From Paraflavitalea sp. CAU 1676 (GTDB taxonomy: Bacteria > Bacteroidota > Bacteroidia > Chitinophagales > Chitinophagaceae): a stretch of 64,000 nucleotides of DNA. Position numbers and translations under genes: made by a program. The DNA lies in NCBI RefSeq assembly GCF_029223285.1, contig NZ_JARHUJ010000006.1, forward strand, positions 310,001 to 374,000. Direction: 5' to 3'. The notes beneath the pieces are model-generated. The model was not told where the DNA came from, did not search any database, and saw nothing but the letters and a program-made list of their open reading frames with translations. The first letter of the stretch is position 1, and every line of letters starts with the position of its first letter. Below are positions 16,644-26,354 of the stretch, one piece after another.

Positions 16644-16751
16644 TCATAACAGGATGGCCAGCAGCACGAGGAGTAATCCTATCAGCAAGGATATGCCCGC
16701 GCCCATCAACAGGCGTCTTCGCCGGATACGTTTATACCTGATCTTTGCCAT
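16644..16751 (-). CDS. Possible 35-aa single-span membrane protein
   Basis: An ATG-TGA frame of 35 codons. A strongly basic N-terminus (KIRYKRIRRRR) is followed by a continuous hydrophobic helix (LLMGAGISLLIGLLLVLLAI) that ends the protein. This is the layout of small bacterial inner-membrane proteins with an N-in orientation. It sits alone in the 301-bp gap between phhB and the lipoprotein gene, on the opposite strand. A TTTCTTTG-like -7 element lies about 35 bp upstream. No homologue is recalled; chance remains possible because the ORF is short. Confidence 0.45.
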   Translation of the reverse strand: MAKIRYKRIRRRRLLMGAGISLLIGLLLVLLAILL

Positions 16752-16905
16752 AAGCGTTCAGCAGTGTTTTGGAGGGCAAAGAAAGGGGTTGGCTTCCCGG
16801 CAAACTATCGCATAATCATGTGGTTTTGGCCTCATTAAAAGCAAGTTAAATGGTGTAGGCCGCATGAGGAATGTTGTATCTTGAAATGCACCAATCCGGT
16901 TTTAT

Positions 16906-17601
16906 ATGAAGTTCTTATCCATTGCCTGTATGACGGTGTTCCTTATGCTGGCGGCCTGCCAGGATAATGCCGATAAAAAGGCTCCGCAGCAAGACGCCAA
17001 GCAGGAAGATTCTGTAGTGGAGAGTCTTGATACGCTGTTATCGGCCGAAACGATCCAATCGTTCAGTACAAGCGGCATTTCGGAGTATGTCCGGAAGAGA
17101 TCGGCCAGCTTTGACTGGAACAAGTTCAGGATGGTGAGCTCGTACCAGGAGGATTCCATGCTGGTGACTCCTTTTGAAGACAACAATAACTTTTTTCGTA
17201 ATTATGGTCCTTTCTTAAAGTATTCTCCCGATAGTTCGATGTTCATTGACCTGGACAGTTATAATATCGACATCACACGCGACGCACAGGGACGGTTTTC
17301 GGGCTCGGAAATGGGGCCCGATACAGAGGTGAGCCTCATCGATGTAGAAGATAAGACGAGGACCAGGCTGGTTTTCCTGGGGCCAGGCGGTATGGTGGAA
17401 GATGGTCTTTGGCTCGATAACCAAACGCTGGTATTGATGGGAAGGCAGGAGAATGAGCACGGAAAACAGGTGCCTACTTTATGGCGGTTTCATGTACCTA
17501 CCCACACTTACTTTATCTACGAACTGCCCGACCCTTCGCTGGCGGGCCCGATGGCCGAATACTGGAAGACCGAACGGTTGAAGCTGGTGAAGATCAAATA
17601 A
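16906..17601 (+). CDS. Lipoprotein of unknown function
   Basis: A 231-residue protein with a lipoprotein signal (MKFLSIACMTVFLMLAAC; predicted lipidated C18). An acidic/basic, probably disordered linker follows (QDNADKKAPQQDAKQEDS), so the folded part starts near residue 45. The remainder is beta-rich, with repeated short strands (RTRLVFLGPGGMVEDGLWLDNQTLVLMGR) reminiscent of beta-propeller or WD-like blades, but too short for a full propeller. It ends 165 bp before the convergent rho gene; the hairpin at 17704-17740 probably terminates both. No function is assigned. Confidence 0.75.
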   Translation: MKFLSIACMTVFLMLAACQDNADKKAPQQDAKQEDSVVESLDTLLSAETIQSFSTSGISEYVRKRSASFDWNKFRMVSSYQEDSMLVTPFEDNNNFFRNYGPFLKYSPDSSMFIDLDSYNIDITRDAQGRFSGSEMGPDTEVSLIDVEDKTRTRLVFLGPGGMVEDGLWLDNQTLVLMGRQENEHGKQVPTLWRFHVPTHTYFIYELPDPSLAGPMAEYWKTERLKLVKIK

Positions 17602-17703
17602 GGTGATGTGGCTGCAGTGGGCACTTTATGTAGTGGTTGCAGATTACCGGACAGCTCAACTCAATGAACCGTTTATCTAATACAGTGACTATAGGTAAAT
17701 TAG

Positions 17704-17740
17704 AAAGCCCTGTATTCCTTGCGGAAATACAGGGCTTTTT
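17704..17740 (+). terminator. Bidirectional terminator between the lipoprotein gene and rho
   Basis: AAAGCCCTGTATT (17704-17716) pairs with the complementary AATACAGGGCTTT (17725-17737). A T-run follows on the plus strand, and the symmetrical A-run gives T's on the minus strand. The genes on both sides converge here, so it can serve either. Confidence 0.75.
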
Positions 17741-17765
17741 ATGTTTACTGCTGTTGCAGTAGTGT

Positions 17766-19436
17766 TTATCCGTTCATGCTCGCCAGGAACTCGTGGTTGT
17801 CTTTTGTTCCTCTCATGCGGCGCAACAGTTCGTGCATGGCTTCTTCGGTGTTCATATCTGTCAGATACACACGGAGCAGGTTCATGCGTTGCAATACCTC
17901 TTTTTCGAGGAGGAGGTCATCGCGGCGGGTAGAGGAAGCTACGAGGTCGATGGCCGGGAAGATACGTCTGTTGGCCAGGCGACGATCGAGTTGCAATTCC
18001 ATGTTGCCGGTTCCCTTGAACTCTTCGAAGATCACTTCATCCATCTTGGAGCCGGTATCGATCAGGGCTGTTGCGAGGATGGTGAGTGAGCCGCCATTTT
18101 CAATCTTACGGGCTGCACCGAAGAACTGCTTGGGCTTCTGCATAGCGTTTGCTTCCACACCACCAGACAGTACTTTACCGGATGCAGGGGCTACCGTGTT
18201 GTGTGCCCGTGCGAGACGGGTGATAGAGTCGAGCAGGATCACTACATCGTGTCCGCATTCTACGAGGCGCTTTGCTTTTTGCAAGGCTATGGTAGATACT
18301 TTTACGTGTTTCTCTGCAGGCTCATCGAAGGTAGAAGCGATCACTTCTGCTTTTACGCTACGCTCCATATCGGTAACTTCCTCAGGGCGCTCATCCACCA
18401 GTACTACCATCAGGTAACATTCGGGGTGATTGGCAGCGATTGCATTGGCTACTTCTTTCAACAATACCGTTTTACCGGTTTTTGGCTGTGCCACGATCAA
18501 TCCACGCTGTCCCTTACCGATGGGGGTGAACAGGTCCATGATACGTGTGCTATAGGCGTTAGGAGCCGTAAAAATGTTGAGCTTTTCGAAAGGGAAGAGT
18601 GGCGTCAGGTAATCAAACGGAACACGATCGCGCACATCTTCAGGTGCTTTGCCATTGATGTGCTCTACCTTCAGCAGTGCAAAGTATTTTTCGCCTTCTT
18701 TGGGAGGGCGTACTGCACCGAAAACGGTATCACCGGTCTTCAGACCAAACAATTTGATCTGCGAGGGAGATACGTAGATATCGTCGGGTGATGAGAGATA
18801 GTTATAATCGGAGGAGCGGAGGAAGCCGTATCCGTCGGGCATCATTTCGAGCACACCTTCTGCGAGGATAACGCCATCGAACTCGATGTTGAAGGTTGTT
18901 TCACGATGACGGGGATATGACTTTTGCTGCTGGTCCTGTGCGCTGCCGTTGGTATTGATCTCTTCCTGGGGTCCTTCATCTTCCTGGCTGATCTCGTTGC
19001 CACCCTGTTGTTGAGATTCCATTACGTCGTCTTCATCATCCTCATCCTCTTCCTGTGTTATCTGTGGCAGGTCGAGTACAGGTTGTTCGTCGTCGGTCTT
19101 TTTGCGGGCTCCTTTTTTAGCGATCACCACTTTTTCGGCGGCTTTCTTCTTAGGCGCTTCCTTCTTGAGGTCCTTTTTATTTTTTTCTTCGCCGGTGCTC
19201 ATGACATCTGCTTCTTCAGTAGCATTGGCGGTTGTGGTTTTAATGATGCGTTTGCGCTTACCTTTTTCTTCAGTTGATGCGCCTTTCTCATCGCTGGCCA
19301 GGACGGCCTGCTTATCGAGGATTTTGTAGATGAGACCCTGCTTGTCGAGCTTTTTGGAATTGGGGATTTTAAGCTGCTCAGCTATATCAAGCAGTTCGGG
19401 AACGAGCATGTCGTTCAGTTGGAGAATATCATACAT
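17766..19436 (-). CDS. rho: Transcription termination factor Rho
   Basis: A 556-residue protein, longer than the 419-residue E. coli Rho because of a charged insertion. It opens with the Rho N-terminal helical domain ([18 protein letters not shown]). A roughly 120-residue Lys/Glu/Asp-rich disordered insertion follows, as is common in Bacteroidota and Actinobacteria. The cold-shock-like RNA-binding domain includes [20 protein letters not shown]. The ATPase domain has P-loop QPKTGKT (about residue 318), Walker [15 protein letters not shown] and the Q/R-loop region [16 protein letters not shown]. The protein is a hexameric RNA translocase that ends transcription. A 346-bp gene-free leader lies upstream, consistent with autoregulation, which is inference. 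Confidence 0.97.
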   Translation of the reverse strand: MYDILQLNDMLVPELLDIAEQLKIPNSKKLDKQGLIYKILDKQAVLASDEKGASTEEKGKRKRIIKTTTANATEEADVMSTGEEKNKKDLKKEAPKKKAAEKVVIAKKGARKKTDDEQPVLDLPQITQEEDEDDEDDVMESQQQGGNEISQEDEGPQEEINTNGSAQDQQQKSYPRHRETTFNIEFDGVILAEGVLEMMPDGYGFLRSSDYNYLSSPDDIYVSPSQIKLFGLKTGDTVFGAVRPPKEGEKYFALLKVEHINGKAPEDVRDRVPFDYLTPLFPFEKLNIFTAPNAYSTRIMDLFTPIGKGQRGLIVAQPKTGKTVLLKEVANAIAANHPECYLMVVLVDERPEEVTDMERSVKAEVIASTFDEPAEKHVKVSTIALQKAKRLVECGHDVVILLDSITRLARAHNTVAPASGKVLSGGVEANAMQKPKQFFGAARKIENGGSLTILATALIDTGSKMDEVIFEEFKGTGNMELQLDRRLANRRIFPAIDLVASSTRRDDLLLEKEVLQRMNLLRVYLTDMNTEEAMHELLRRMRGTKDNHEFLASMNG

Positions 19437-19782
19437 AACAAAACTTGAGAGTTTAACACTTGGTCAAGATGACCAATCTTTGTGTGTGTGTGTGAAAAAT
19501 AAATCTTTTGAAATGAGTTTTTATTGAGTTGGAATGCACAAAAACTGATGAGTTAGCAGAGATCGGGTATGACTTATCAGTCCTATTCCGCCACAATAAT
19601 ACATCAATTTTATAAAAACCAAAAATTTTTGCCCTGCAGGCCTGGGGTTTAATGTTATAAACGGTAAAAGGGTATGATCGACGCTCAATTGTCTAAAAGC
19701 CTGATCAGGCTTGAGATATATGGTAAAAACCCCGTATGCGGCAGCAATCGTTGAACAAGCCGGGACCGATGGCTAATCATCA
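19437..19782 (-). other. Leader/intergenic region upstream of rho
   Basis: There is no gene in these 346 bp. A perfect 7-bp inverted repeat, TTGGTCA-AGA-TGACCAA (19460-19476), lies 24 bp upstream of the rho start codon. A GT dinucleotide run (about 19480-19494) and a TATTTTTC element resembling a -7 box follow further upstream. The hairpin could be part of a rho autoregulatory leader, but nothing in the sequence proves it. Confidence 0.4.
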
Positions 19783-20523
19783 TTAACGTGGGTTATGCAC
19801 CACCAGCTTGCCCTCTTCGTAAAAGGGCAGCACATTAGCTCCATCGGGTGTTAAGCAATAGCGTATATCCTTCTCCAATCCAAAGCCTGTGAGACGATGG
19901 TAATGGGAAGCATTCTTGTCGCGCATGAAACCGTACAGGTCCTCGCTGGCTGCAACGTACATGGTCTCTGCCATTTGCGATGAGTCGCAGTTGATGCTAA
20001 AGTGCTGTTTTACGCGGTTGATTACGGCGCCTGCGAAGAGCGTGTCTTCAATGTTCACACGGTCTTTCCAGGCGGCGCATCCCAGTACCACGTTCATTTG
20101 CTGCCCTACGATGTAATCACATACTGCTGAGAGGTTGGGGAATGAACCGGTGATGATCTGCCCTGCTCCTCTCTCGAGCGCCATGTGCAACAATTTCGTG
20201 CCATTGGTGGTGGTGAGTACGAGGGCCTTGTTCCTGATGAACGCTTCCGGGTATTCAAATGGAGAGTTTCCGTATTCGAGCCCTTCGGCAATCTGTCCGT
20301 CGCGCTCGCCGGCTGTGATAGAGTCGATACTTTTACCGAGTTCTATACACCTGGCTACACTGTCTACGGGTATTACACATTTGGCGCCATTGTACAGGGC
20401 AGTTGCGATGGTGGAGGTGGCTCTCAATACGTCGATGATAACTACTACGGTATTGTTGAGGTCGTACAGGTGTAATAATGCGGGCGACAGGGTGGTGTAT
20501 AGCGTCAGTTTATTGTTGCTCAT
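19783..20523 (-). CDS. comB: 2-phosphosulfolactate phosphatase family protein (ComB-like)
   Basis: A 246-residue soluble protein matching the ComB fold along its length: VVVIIDVLRATSTIATAL near the N-terminus, SITAGERDGQIAEGLEYGNSP, LVLTTTNGTKLL, and the central VVLGCAAWKDRVNIEDTLFAG. Conserved acidic residues (IIDV, ERDG, NIED) are the Mg-binding set of this family. ComB hydrolyses 2-phosphosulfolactate in coenzyme M biosynthesis in methanogens. Bacterial members are common where CoM is absent, so the true substrate here may be another sulfonate or phosphate. It is a single gene between rho and an SRPBCC-protein gene. Confidence 0.88.
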   Translation of the reverse strand: MSNNKLTLYTTLSPALLHLYDLNNTVVVIIDVLRATSTIATALYNGAKCVIPVDSVARCIELGKSIDSITAGERDGQIAEGLEYGNSPFEYPEAFIRNKALVLTTTNGTKLLHMALERGAGQIITGSFPNLSAVCDYIVGQQMNVVLGCAAWKDRVNIEDTLFAGAVINRVKQHFSINCDSSQMAETMYVAASEDLYGFMRDKNASHYHRLTGFGLEKDIRYCLTPDGANVLPFYEEGKLVVHNPR

Positions 20524-20651
20524 GCGCGGATTAACGATTTAAAATCTGGTGCAATGTTAAGACGCTGGCAGCAGCTAAAAAAAACAAAATATGGGACAGG
20601 GTGGTTCGGCGGTCGGGGAATGGCAGTCGTTAATGATTTGTAAAAACGGAT

Positions 20652-21128
20652 CTACTTCTGGAGCATGAACTTCCATTTGTCGGTTTCGGCGTATTCGCGG
20701 ATCATCCGGTTGCGCTGGTTGAGCAGCTGTTCCATGTATTTGCGCAGGCAGATGCTGTTGACCATTTTGCCGAGTGCGCCCCAGGGCGATTCGAAGTGAA
20801 AGATATCGATGGCAAGTGTTCCGTTCTCGATGGGCTTGAAGTGGTGTTCGTGCCGCATGCTTTTGAAGGCTCCCTCCACCATTTCATCGGTGAAGCTGTA
20901 AGGGGCTTTCATGTCGGTGATCCGCACTTTCATGATGCGCGTTTTGTAAAAGTGCTTTGCTTTCCAGGTTACGGTTTCATCCAGGCCGATCAATCCCATG
21001 GTGGTACCTGCCACTGCCTGTTCGCCGGTATGGGCCATTGCTTTCTTATGCAGGTCGATGCTTCTGCTGAGGTCGAATACCCGTTCGACGGGTGCGGCGA
21101 TGAAGGTGGTGAGGTGGATAGTGGGCAT
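20652..21128 (-). CDS. SRPBCC (START-like) family ligand-binding protein
   Basis: The product has 158 residues from the ATG at 21128. The longer frame to 21197 adds a histidine-rich, non-family stretch, and the family normally starts just before the IHLTTFIAAPVERVFDL strand-helix seen here. The helix-grip fold is suggested by this N-terminus, the central strands (TVTWKAKHFYKTRIMKV, SFTDEMVEGAFKSMRHEHHF) and the long C-terminal helix ending in an EYAETDKW tail. These proteins bind hydrophobic ligands, and some act as cyclases or coenzyme Q chaperones; nothing specifies the ligand here. It is encoded alone, upstream of comB and downstream of gcvT. Confidence 0.82.
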   Translation of the reverse strand: MPTIHLTTFIAAPVERVFDLSRSIDLHKKAMAHTGEQAVAGTTMGLIGLDETVTWKAKHFYKTRIMKVRITDMKAPYSFTDEMVEGAFKSMRHEHHFKPIENGTLAIDIFHFESPWGALGKMVNSICLRKYMEQLLNQRNRMIREYAETDKWKFMLQK

Positions 21129-21235
21129 GGGATGCTGGTTTGCTTTGAGGTGTGGAATAAATAGCAATAAACAAGCCAGTTTGCGGTGGTGGTGCATCAG
21201 GTGCAGCCGGGGCCCGACAAACTGCCATCAGCCAT

Positions 21236-21264
21236 AAAAAAAGCGTTGCCTGATGGGGCAACGC
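21236..21264 (-). terminator. Terminator downstream of gcvT
   Basis: GCGTTGCC (21243-21250) pairs with GGCAACGC (21257-21264). On the minus strand seven T's follow (21236-21242). It begins 27 bp after the gcvT stop. Confidence 0.85.
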
Positions 21265-21290
21265 CTTTGTATAACTGAATAGTTGATCGA

Positions 21291-22376
21291 CTATACGAAG
21301 GGGAACTTTACCACTTTGGCCTGCAGCTGCCTGTCGCGCACCTTAATGTAGATCGTGGTGTCGAGTGGCGTAAACGCAGTTTCCACATAACCCATCCCTA
21401 CTGCTTTTGCGAGGCTGGGGGCCTGGGTCCCGGAGGTTACTTTGCCGATGGTTTTGCCCGTTGCGTCGCAGATCTCGTAGTCGTGGCGGGGTATGCCTTT
21501 ATCGATCATTTCAAAACCTACCAGCTTGCGGGTTACACCAGCTTTCTTTTGTTGCTCCAGTATTTCTTTGGCAGTGAAATCTTTGGTGAATTTGGTGATC
21601 CAGCCAAGGCCTGCTTCGAGGGGTGATGTGGTATCATCGATGTCGTTGCCATAGAGGCAGAAGCCCATTTCGAGGCGAAGGGTATCACGTGCACCGAGAC
21701 CGATGGGTTTCATTCCCTGCGGTCCGCCAGCGGCGAAGAGGGCATCCCAGATCTTTTCGGCTGCGCCGTCCTTGTCTTCGAAATAGATCTCTACCCCACC
21801 CGCTCCGGTGTATCCGGTGGCGCTTACAAGTACATTATCAACACCCGCGAATTTTCCCTTTGCGAAGGTGTAGTACTTGAGGTTGAGTATGTCCATGTCG
21901 GTAAGTGGCTGCAGGATCTTCGTAGCGTTGGGTCCCTGAATGGCGAGCAAACAGGTTTTGTCGCTTACGTTGTGCATTTCCACCTTGTTGGTATTGTACT
22001 GGCTGATCCAGTTCCAGTCCTTTTCAATATTGGACGCGTTCACCACCAGCATGTATACTTTATTTTCTTCGATGCAGTATACCAGCAGATCGTCTACAAC
22101 GCCGCCTTCTTTATTGGGCAGGCAGCTGTATTGTGCTTTCCCGGCAGTGAGTTTGGAGGCATCGTTGGATGTTACACGCTGTATGAGGTCGAGTGCATTT
22201 TCTCCTTTCAGGATGAACTCGCCCATGTGGCTAACGTCGAATACGCCGGCATTGTTGCGTACGGCTGCATGTTCATCATTGATGCCAGTATAGGATATGG
22301 GCATGTTGTACCCGGCAAACTCCGCCATCTTGGCTCCGAGGGCGAGGTGCTTTTGCGTGAAAGGAGTATTCTTCAT
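21291..22376 (-). CDS. gcvT: Glycine cleavage system T protein (aminomethyltransferase)
   Basis: The product has 361 residues from the ATG at 22376. An upstream in-frame ATG (22442) would add a hydrophobic stretch that looks like a signal peptide. However, a consensus promoter (22394-22424) overlies it, so translation must start at [21 protein letters not shown]. Family hallmarks include [10 protein letters not shown], the folate-binding [18 protein letters not shown], and [18 protein letters not shown] towards the C-terminus. The enzyme transfers the aminomethyl carbon from the H-protein lipoyl arm to tetrahydrofolate, releasing ammonia. No gcvH or gcvP gene is in the window, so the system is encoded at scattered loci. 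A terminator follows. Confidence 0.95.
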   Translation of the reverse strand: MKNTPFTQKHLALGAKMAEFAGYNMPISYTGINDEHAAVRNNAGVFDVSHMGEFILKGENALDLIQRVTSNDASKLTAGKAQYSCLPNKEGGVVDDLLVYCIEENKVYMLVVNASNIEKDWNWISQYNTNKVEMHNVSDKTCLLAIQGPNATKILQPLTDMDILNLKYYTFAKGKFAGVDNVLVSATGYTGAGGVEIYFEDKDGAAEKIWDALFAAGGPQGMKPIGLGARDTLRLEMGFCLYGNDIDDTTSPLEAGLGWITKFTKDFTAKEILEQQKKAGVTRKLVGFEMIDKGIPRHDYEICDATGKTIGKVTSGTQAPSLAKAVGMGYVETAFTPLDTTIYIKVRDRQLQAKVVKFPFV

Positions 22377-22393
22377 TTGTTGTTTTTGTGCGG

Positions 22394-22424
22394 CAAAAAT
22401 AAAGGTTGCCGCCAAGGTCGCCAA
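22394..22424 (-). promoter_or_regulatory. Promoter of gcvT
   Basis: TATTTTTG (22394-22401, minus) with TTG (22422-22424) at a 20-bp spacer fits the Bacteroidota consensus. Its position, 18-48 bp upstream of 22376, excludes the upstream ATG at 22442 as start. Confidence 0.7.
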
Positions 22425-22452
22425 TAAAAAGAGGACTGGCATACTGCTAAGT

Positions 22453-23292
22453 TTATTGGAAGGCCGGAGCTACGCAAGCTGCGTGGCTGGAGCCACTGAT
22501 CAGAAATACCCGTTCCTGCCGGGCGGCCAATTCCTTCACCACCGCCACCAGCTGGCGATTGCGCAAATCGTTGGTAGTGGCCATGATATCGTTGAGAAAA
22601 CCCGGCAAGGTCGTTTCATCGGAGGTTATGCGCCAATCGGGGCCGTTGGGGAAATGTGTTTTCCATACGCGGTCTACATCTGCAGGCGTTTTGAAGTTGG
22701 CTTCCTGCTGCACGTATTTTGCGCGGGGCAGGTATTCTTCGATGGCTGTTTCGGGAGAAGCTGGTTTCCCAAAACGCAACTGGCTGAAATATGGGTTAAG
22801 GATCTGGTACAGCGCTATCTGCTCCGGACTGAACTTTTGCTGCAGCTGTACGGCCAGGGTTTCTTTGGAGAGGTCCCAATTGTATAAGGGGATGCCCTTG
22901 TCTTTGGCGAGGGCTGCTACTTTACCGCCTTCTCCCAGTTCCTTCACGGGATCCATTACGCCGGGCAGCAGGAATCCGAGACGACCTTCTACGAGTGCGA
23001 TGGTTGGGTTGAGGGTTTTCCATTTTTCTTCGATGGTTTTGATCTCTGCATGCAGGGGATCGCGGGTATGCGTGGCACCAATGATCACGTAGTTCTTTCC
23101 TTCTATGATGTAGGGCCTTTTGTGGTCGGCGATGAGATGATAGTTTGCGAAAGGAGTAATGGAATCTGATTTTACTGCGGCATTGGTAAGGGTATAATAT
23201 TTAGGCGATTTCCAGGCGATCATAAATACTGTTCCCAATAATGCAATAACGATCACCAATACCCATGCGGATACTTTAAGTACTTTTTTCAT
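22453..23292 (-). CDS. TraB/GumN-like membrane-anchored protein
   Basis: The product has 279 residues from the ATG at 23292. The longer frame adds 36 residues with no family features before [20 protein letters not shown], which is a natural start for an N-terminal membrane anchor or uncleaved signal. The outer domain shows the TraB/PrgY/GumN layout: [13 protein letters not shown], then [11 protein letters not shown] with the conserved Glu-Gly, and a C-terminal [13 protein letters not shown] where the family has a second G-x2-H. These motifs belong to the EreA/ChaN-like TraB superfamily of uncertain activity, possibly peptidase or hydrolase. It ends 10 bp before the unused upstream gcvT ATG; the gcvT promoter lies further on, so each gene appears independently transcribed. 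Confidence 0.65.
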   Translation of the reverse strand: MKKVLKVSAWVLVIVIALLGTVFMIAWKSPKYYTLTNAAVKSDSITPFANYHLIADHKRPYIIEGKNYVIIGATHTRDPLHAEIKTIEEKWKTLNPTIALVEGRLGFLLPGVMDPVKELGEGGKVAALAKDKGIPLYNWDLSKETLAVQLQQKFSPEQIALYQILNPYFSQLRFGKPASPETAIEEYLPRAKYVQQEANFKTPADVDRVWKTHFPNGPDWRITSDETTLPGFLNDIMATTNDLRNRQLVAVVKELAARQERVFLISGSSHAACVAPAFQ

Positions 23293-23470
23293 GACTTTGT
23301 TTTGTTGTTTTAATCCTTGTTGATATAACCTAAATGGTACGCTATGGAGGGTGATGTGCGTTCTGAAGAGTGGTGGCAGGTTCTGTAAGGCGGGCGACAT
23401 ACGGTTTCCGTGAGGGGTACGGAATGTGTTGATCCTAATGACTGTTGTGGTGCGGATGTTTGGTTCGGGC

Positions 23471-23502
23471 GAAAAAAGAGGGGCCGTAGTGTAACCGGCC
23501 CC
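23471..23502 (-). terminator. Terminator of the padR-pspC operon
   Basis: GGGGCCG (23480-23486) pairs with CGGCCCC (23496-23502). On the minus strand TCTTTTTTC follows, about 50 bp after the PspC-protein stop. Confidence 0.8.
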
Positions 23503-23552
23503 GTTGTTCCAACTTCAACCAGGTCCAGGATAGAAGATCCCTGACCAACTAT

Positions 23553-25817
23553 TTATAAGAGCTTTGCGAGCGATGCTACAGGACCGGCAAGGTTGGCCAG
23601 GGTGCGGTGGCCATTGCGGGCTGTTTCATTTTCCGCTGATGAATTAAAGGCTGTTTTTACTTCCACTTCTTTCACGCGCGTGCTGTCGGCACTTTGCTTC
23701 TTTTCTTTTTCGCGGGGATAGCGGTAGCCGGGTGTTGTATCCTTTTTGTCACTTTCGTTGTTGTTCAATTCACCTTCCAGCTGTATCTCATTTTCGCCGT
23801 CTTTGATTTTCAGTTTGAACTTGCCGCTTTTCAGTTCTATCTGATCGTATTTATCGACAGGTTGCAGGCCATCTTCAGGGGTCATGATCATATCGCGATC
23901 GCTGGTCCAACTGTAGGAATTATCCCAATTGTAATCATTGCGGAATCCTCGGCGGCGGTTGTAGTTGATGCTGAACCATTCGTAGTCATCCACTTTGCCA
24001 TCGATACGGATGCGTTTTCCTACAGGCACTTCGATAATCACCAGCACCTGCTGGTTCCTGAACTTTTCGAAGCGGCTGATCGCAAATCCTTTGGGCAATT
24101 CCAGGATACTGTCTTTCTGTTCGATGTTGAAGGATACGCGCTCTGCGAGGTCCTTGGCCTTTTGGGGATTGTTGCCCCTGCAGAGCCTTACCCTGCGCAC
24201 ATGGAAATTAGCATCATTGCTCTTTTGGATATTAACCCGGACGGTATTGAGCATCAGGGTATCCTGATTAATGGCATAGAAGGGTGCATCTTCCCAGGAG
24301 ATACCGAACCAGTCGCCGCCATAGTAGTGCTCGTAGGTGTTGGCTACATCAATGATCAGCTTGTTGTTGGCTGGCTGTGTGAGCTTTACTTCCTCTTCCG
24401 AAAAGCTTGAGCTTCTGAAGTTGCGGTAAACTGTGCCGCTGAGGATGAATGCGCATATCAATCCTACGATCCACAAGGTGCTGAACACATACCCAAGGTA
24501 GTGATTACGTGAACGTACGCCCATGATGCGGCGAATGAGCCAGGTGATCAATGCGATCAAAGGTATGCCGAGGAAGAGGATGAGGGTGGCCCAGGCCAGC
24601 AGGTTCTCACCAAATCCTTCGAAGATGAAGTCTTTCACCGGGAACATCGTAAAGCCTCCGAAGATCACGCCGGCGATGGCTGCGAACAAGGCTACTACTA
24701 TGATGGCCGCGAGGACCATGAAGAATGCTTTGAACAGTACACCGATGACATGGCCTATTCCGCTACCTGCGCCGCGGGCTACAGGGCCTGCTTCGGCAGA
24801 GAAGGTCTTGGCGCGCGAGCCGGCTGTTTGACCAAACTCCTTTGCTTTTTCACCAAACTGCTGGGCAGATTCTTTTACTTCTTTACCCCATTTTTCTGCT
24901 TTGGCCTTAAATCCTTCGAGGTCTTCCTTCACGGTATCGCGTATGGAGTTAAGGTCTACCTTCTCCCCCCGCATTTCCAGTTTTTCGGAGGAGGAAACAG
25001 CTACGGGTACAGTGATCCAGAGAATCACATAGGCAAAGAAGAGGGTGCTGCCGAGAGAGCCGGTGATGACTTTGGGTCCCCACCAGAAATCCCAATCGTG
25101 CCACCAGATATTATTGAACACGCCGGAGATCAATCCGAATATCAGGGGCAGGGCAAAAATGAGCCGGGGTACCCAGGTGGGAGTATTGAAGTAGGCCGAT
25201 AAACCGCCACATACACCGGAGATCACTTTGTCTTCTGCACTGCGGTAGAGACGCTTGGTGATATTTGTTTCTATCGACTGCGAAGGTATGATGACCCACA
25301 GCAGGATGTACACCCAGAACAGGGGGGCGAAGAGCACTACGAACAGTATGCGCATCACGACAGGATCGATGCCGAAGTAGTTGGCCAATCCGCTCGCTAC
25401 ACCACCGAGGATCTTATCGTCGGCGTTGCGGTAAAGACGGCCACGCTGGGCACGGTTCTGGGCACCATAATTATAGGTCGATTGCGACTGCGATTGGGAG
25501 CTTTGTTGCTGCTGGCTGGTATTGCCGTTGGTTTCAGTACCGGAGCCAACGGTTTCAGCTTCGAAGTCTTCGGGGCGGCCCATGCTGGCGATGACGGTGT
25601 TAACGTCTTCGTCGGTAATGCAGGTAGCGCCTTTCTTGATGCGTTCGGAGAACAGTTCAGCGATACGGCCTTCGATGTCGTTGATGATCTCATCGCGTCC
25701 TTCTTCGTTGGCGAAGTACCTTCGCAGGCTTTCGATGTATTGTTTCAGGAGTTCATAAGCGGTCTCCTCGATGGGGATCACTCTGCCCTGAAAGTTTATA
25801 TTGATTACCTTTTTCAT
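23553..25817 (-). CDS. Multidomain PspC envelope-stress protein
   Basis: A 754-residue protein. It opens with an HAAS-like cytoplasmic domain (about 1-95: NINFQGRVIPIEETAYELLK, ending in VIASMGRPEDFE). A glutamine/serine linker leads to two PspC domains: YRNADDKILGGVASGLANYF (about 128-185) and YRSAEDKVISGVCGGLSAYF (about 187-250), each with membrane helices. A Lys/Glu-rich coiled-coil stretch (about 275-330), further membrane helices, and a beta-rich C-terminal domain follow. PspC proteins sense or buffer membrane stress in the phage-shock response. The gene lies 2 bp after padR, so PadR very likely controls it. The coding order and domains match the common Bacteroidota PadR-PspC pair. Confidence 0.88.
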   Translation of the reverse strand: MKKVININFQGRVIPIEETAYELLKQYIESLRRYFANEEGRDEIINDIEGRIAELFSERIKKGATCITDEDVNTVIASMGRPEDFEAETVGSGTETNGNTSQQQQSSQSQSQSTYNYGAQNRAQRGRLYRNADDKILGGVASGLANYFGIDPVVMRILFVVLFAPLFWVYILLWVIIPSQSIETNITKRLYRSAEDKVISGVCGGLSAYFNTPTWVPRLIFALPLIFGLISGVFNNIWWHDWDFWWGPKVITGSLGSTLFFAYVILWITVPVAVSSSEKLEMRGEKVDLNSIRDTVKEDLEGFKAKAEKWGKEVKESAQQFGEKAKEFGQTAGSRAKTFSAEAGPVARGAGSGIGHVIGVLFKAFFMVLAAIIVVALFAAIAGVIFGGFTMFPVKDFIFEGFGENLLAWATLILFLGIPLIALITWLIRRIMGVRSRNHYLGYVFSTLWIVGLICAFILSGTVYRNFRSSSFSEEEVKLTQPANNKLIIDVANTYEHYYGGDWFGISWEDAPFYAINQDTLMLNTVRVNIQKSNDANFHVRRVRLCRGNNPQKAKDLAERVSFNIEQKDSILELPKGFAISRFEKFRNQQVLVIIEVPVGKRIRIDGKVDDYEWFSINYNRRRGFRNDYNWDNSYSWTSDRDMIMTPEDGLQPVDKYDQIELKSGKFKLKIKDGENEIQLEGELNNNESDKKDTTPGYRYPREKEKKQSADSTRVKEVEVKTAFNSSAENETARNGHRTLANLAGPVASLAKLL

Positions 25818-25819
25818 TG

Positions 25820-26239
25820 TTACTCTTGTTTGTCGGTGGTTGAAGTGTTGGTTGGTATGTTGGGAGAATCGGGCCCGAAGGAGACATTGCCGGCTGTTGA
25901 GACCAGCGATTCTTTTTTGGTGGTGAGCCGGGTTACCGCGTTGGCCAGTTCGTTCCAGGTGGCTTCCAGCTCGTTGTAGAATTCTTCGCCTTTCGGGGTA
26001 AGCGAAAAATACTTGCGGGGTGGCCCTGAGTTGCTTTCTACCCAGCGGTAGGTGAGCATATCGGCGTTTTTAAGCCGGGTTAACAGGGGGTAAAGGGTAC
26101 CTTCCAGGATCTGGAGGTTGCAACCCCGCATTTCATCCACGATATCACTCGGGTAAGCTTCGCCCCGACGAATGATGGAGAGAATGCAGAACTCCAGTAT
26201 ACCTTTACGCATCTGGCTCTGTGTGTTCTCGATGTTCAT
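25820..26239 (-). CDS. PadR-family transcriptional regulator
   Basis: The product has 139 residues from the ATG at 26239. The longer frame (to 26374) would start upstream of the -7 element at 26355-26362, so it cannot be fully transcribed. The family N-terminus MNIENTQSQMRKGILEFCI begins exactly here. The winged helix follows: SIIRRGEAYPSDIVDEMRG, the recognition region ILEGTLYPLLTRLKNADML and the wing WVESNSGPPRKYFSLTPKG. A short C-terminal helix (about 85-110) is the dimerisation segment, followed by a Ser/Thr-rich tail. The gene ends 2 bp before the PspC gene. A 7-bp inverted repeat in its promoter suggests that it represses its own operon. Confidence 0.92.
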   Translation of the reverse strand: MNIENTQSQMRKGILEFCILSIIRRGEAYPSDIVDEMRGCNLQILEGTLYPLLTRLKNADMLTYRWVESNSGPPRKYFSLTPKGEEFYNELEATWNELANAVTRLTTKKESLVSTAGNVSFGPDSPNIPTNTSTTDKQE

Positions 26240-26354
26240 AGATGCTTTTGTTTTTAAAATGGCAGCAGGGGCTTTCATGGCTGTACTTTCTGATACTTGT
26301 TGGCTATACTTTGTCTTTGACCCGCTGCTGCCGTTGTTGTGATCATTGACAATA

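Noticed and set aside
22377-22442. A signal-peptide-like N-terminal extension of gcvT
   Set aside because: A consensus promoter lies inside this stretch, and GcvT is a cytoplasmic enzyme whose family start matches the ATG at 22376.
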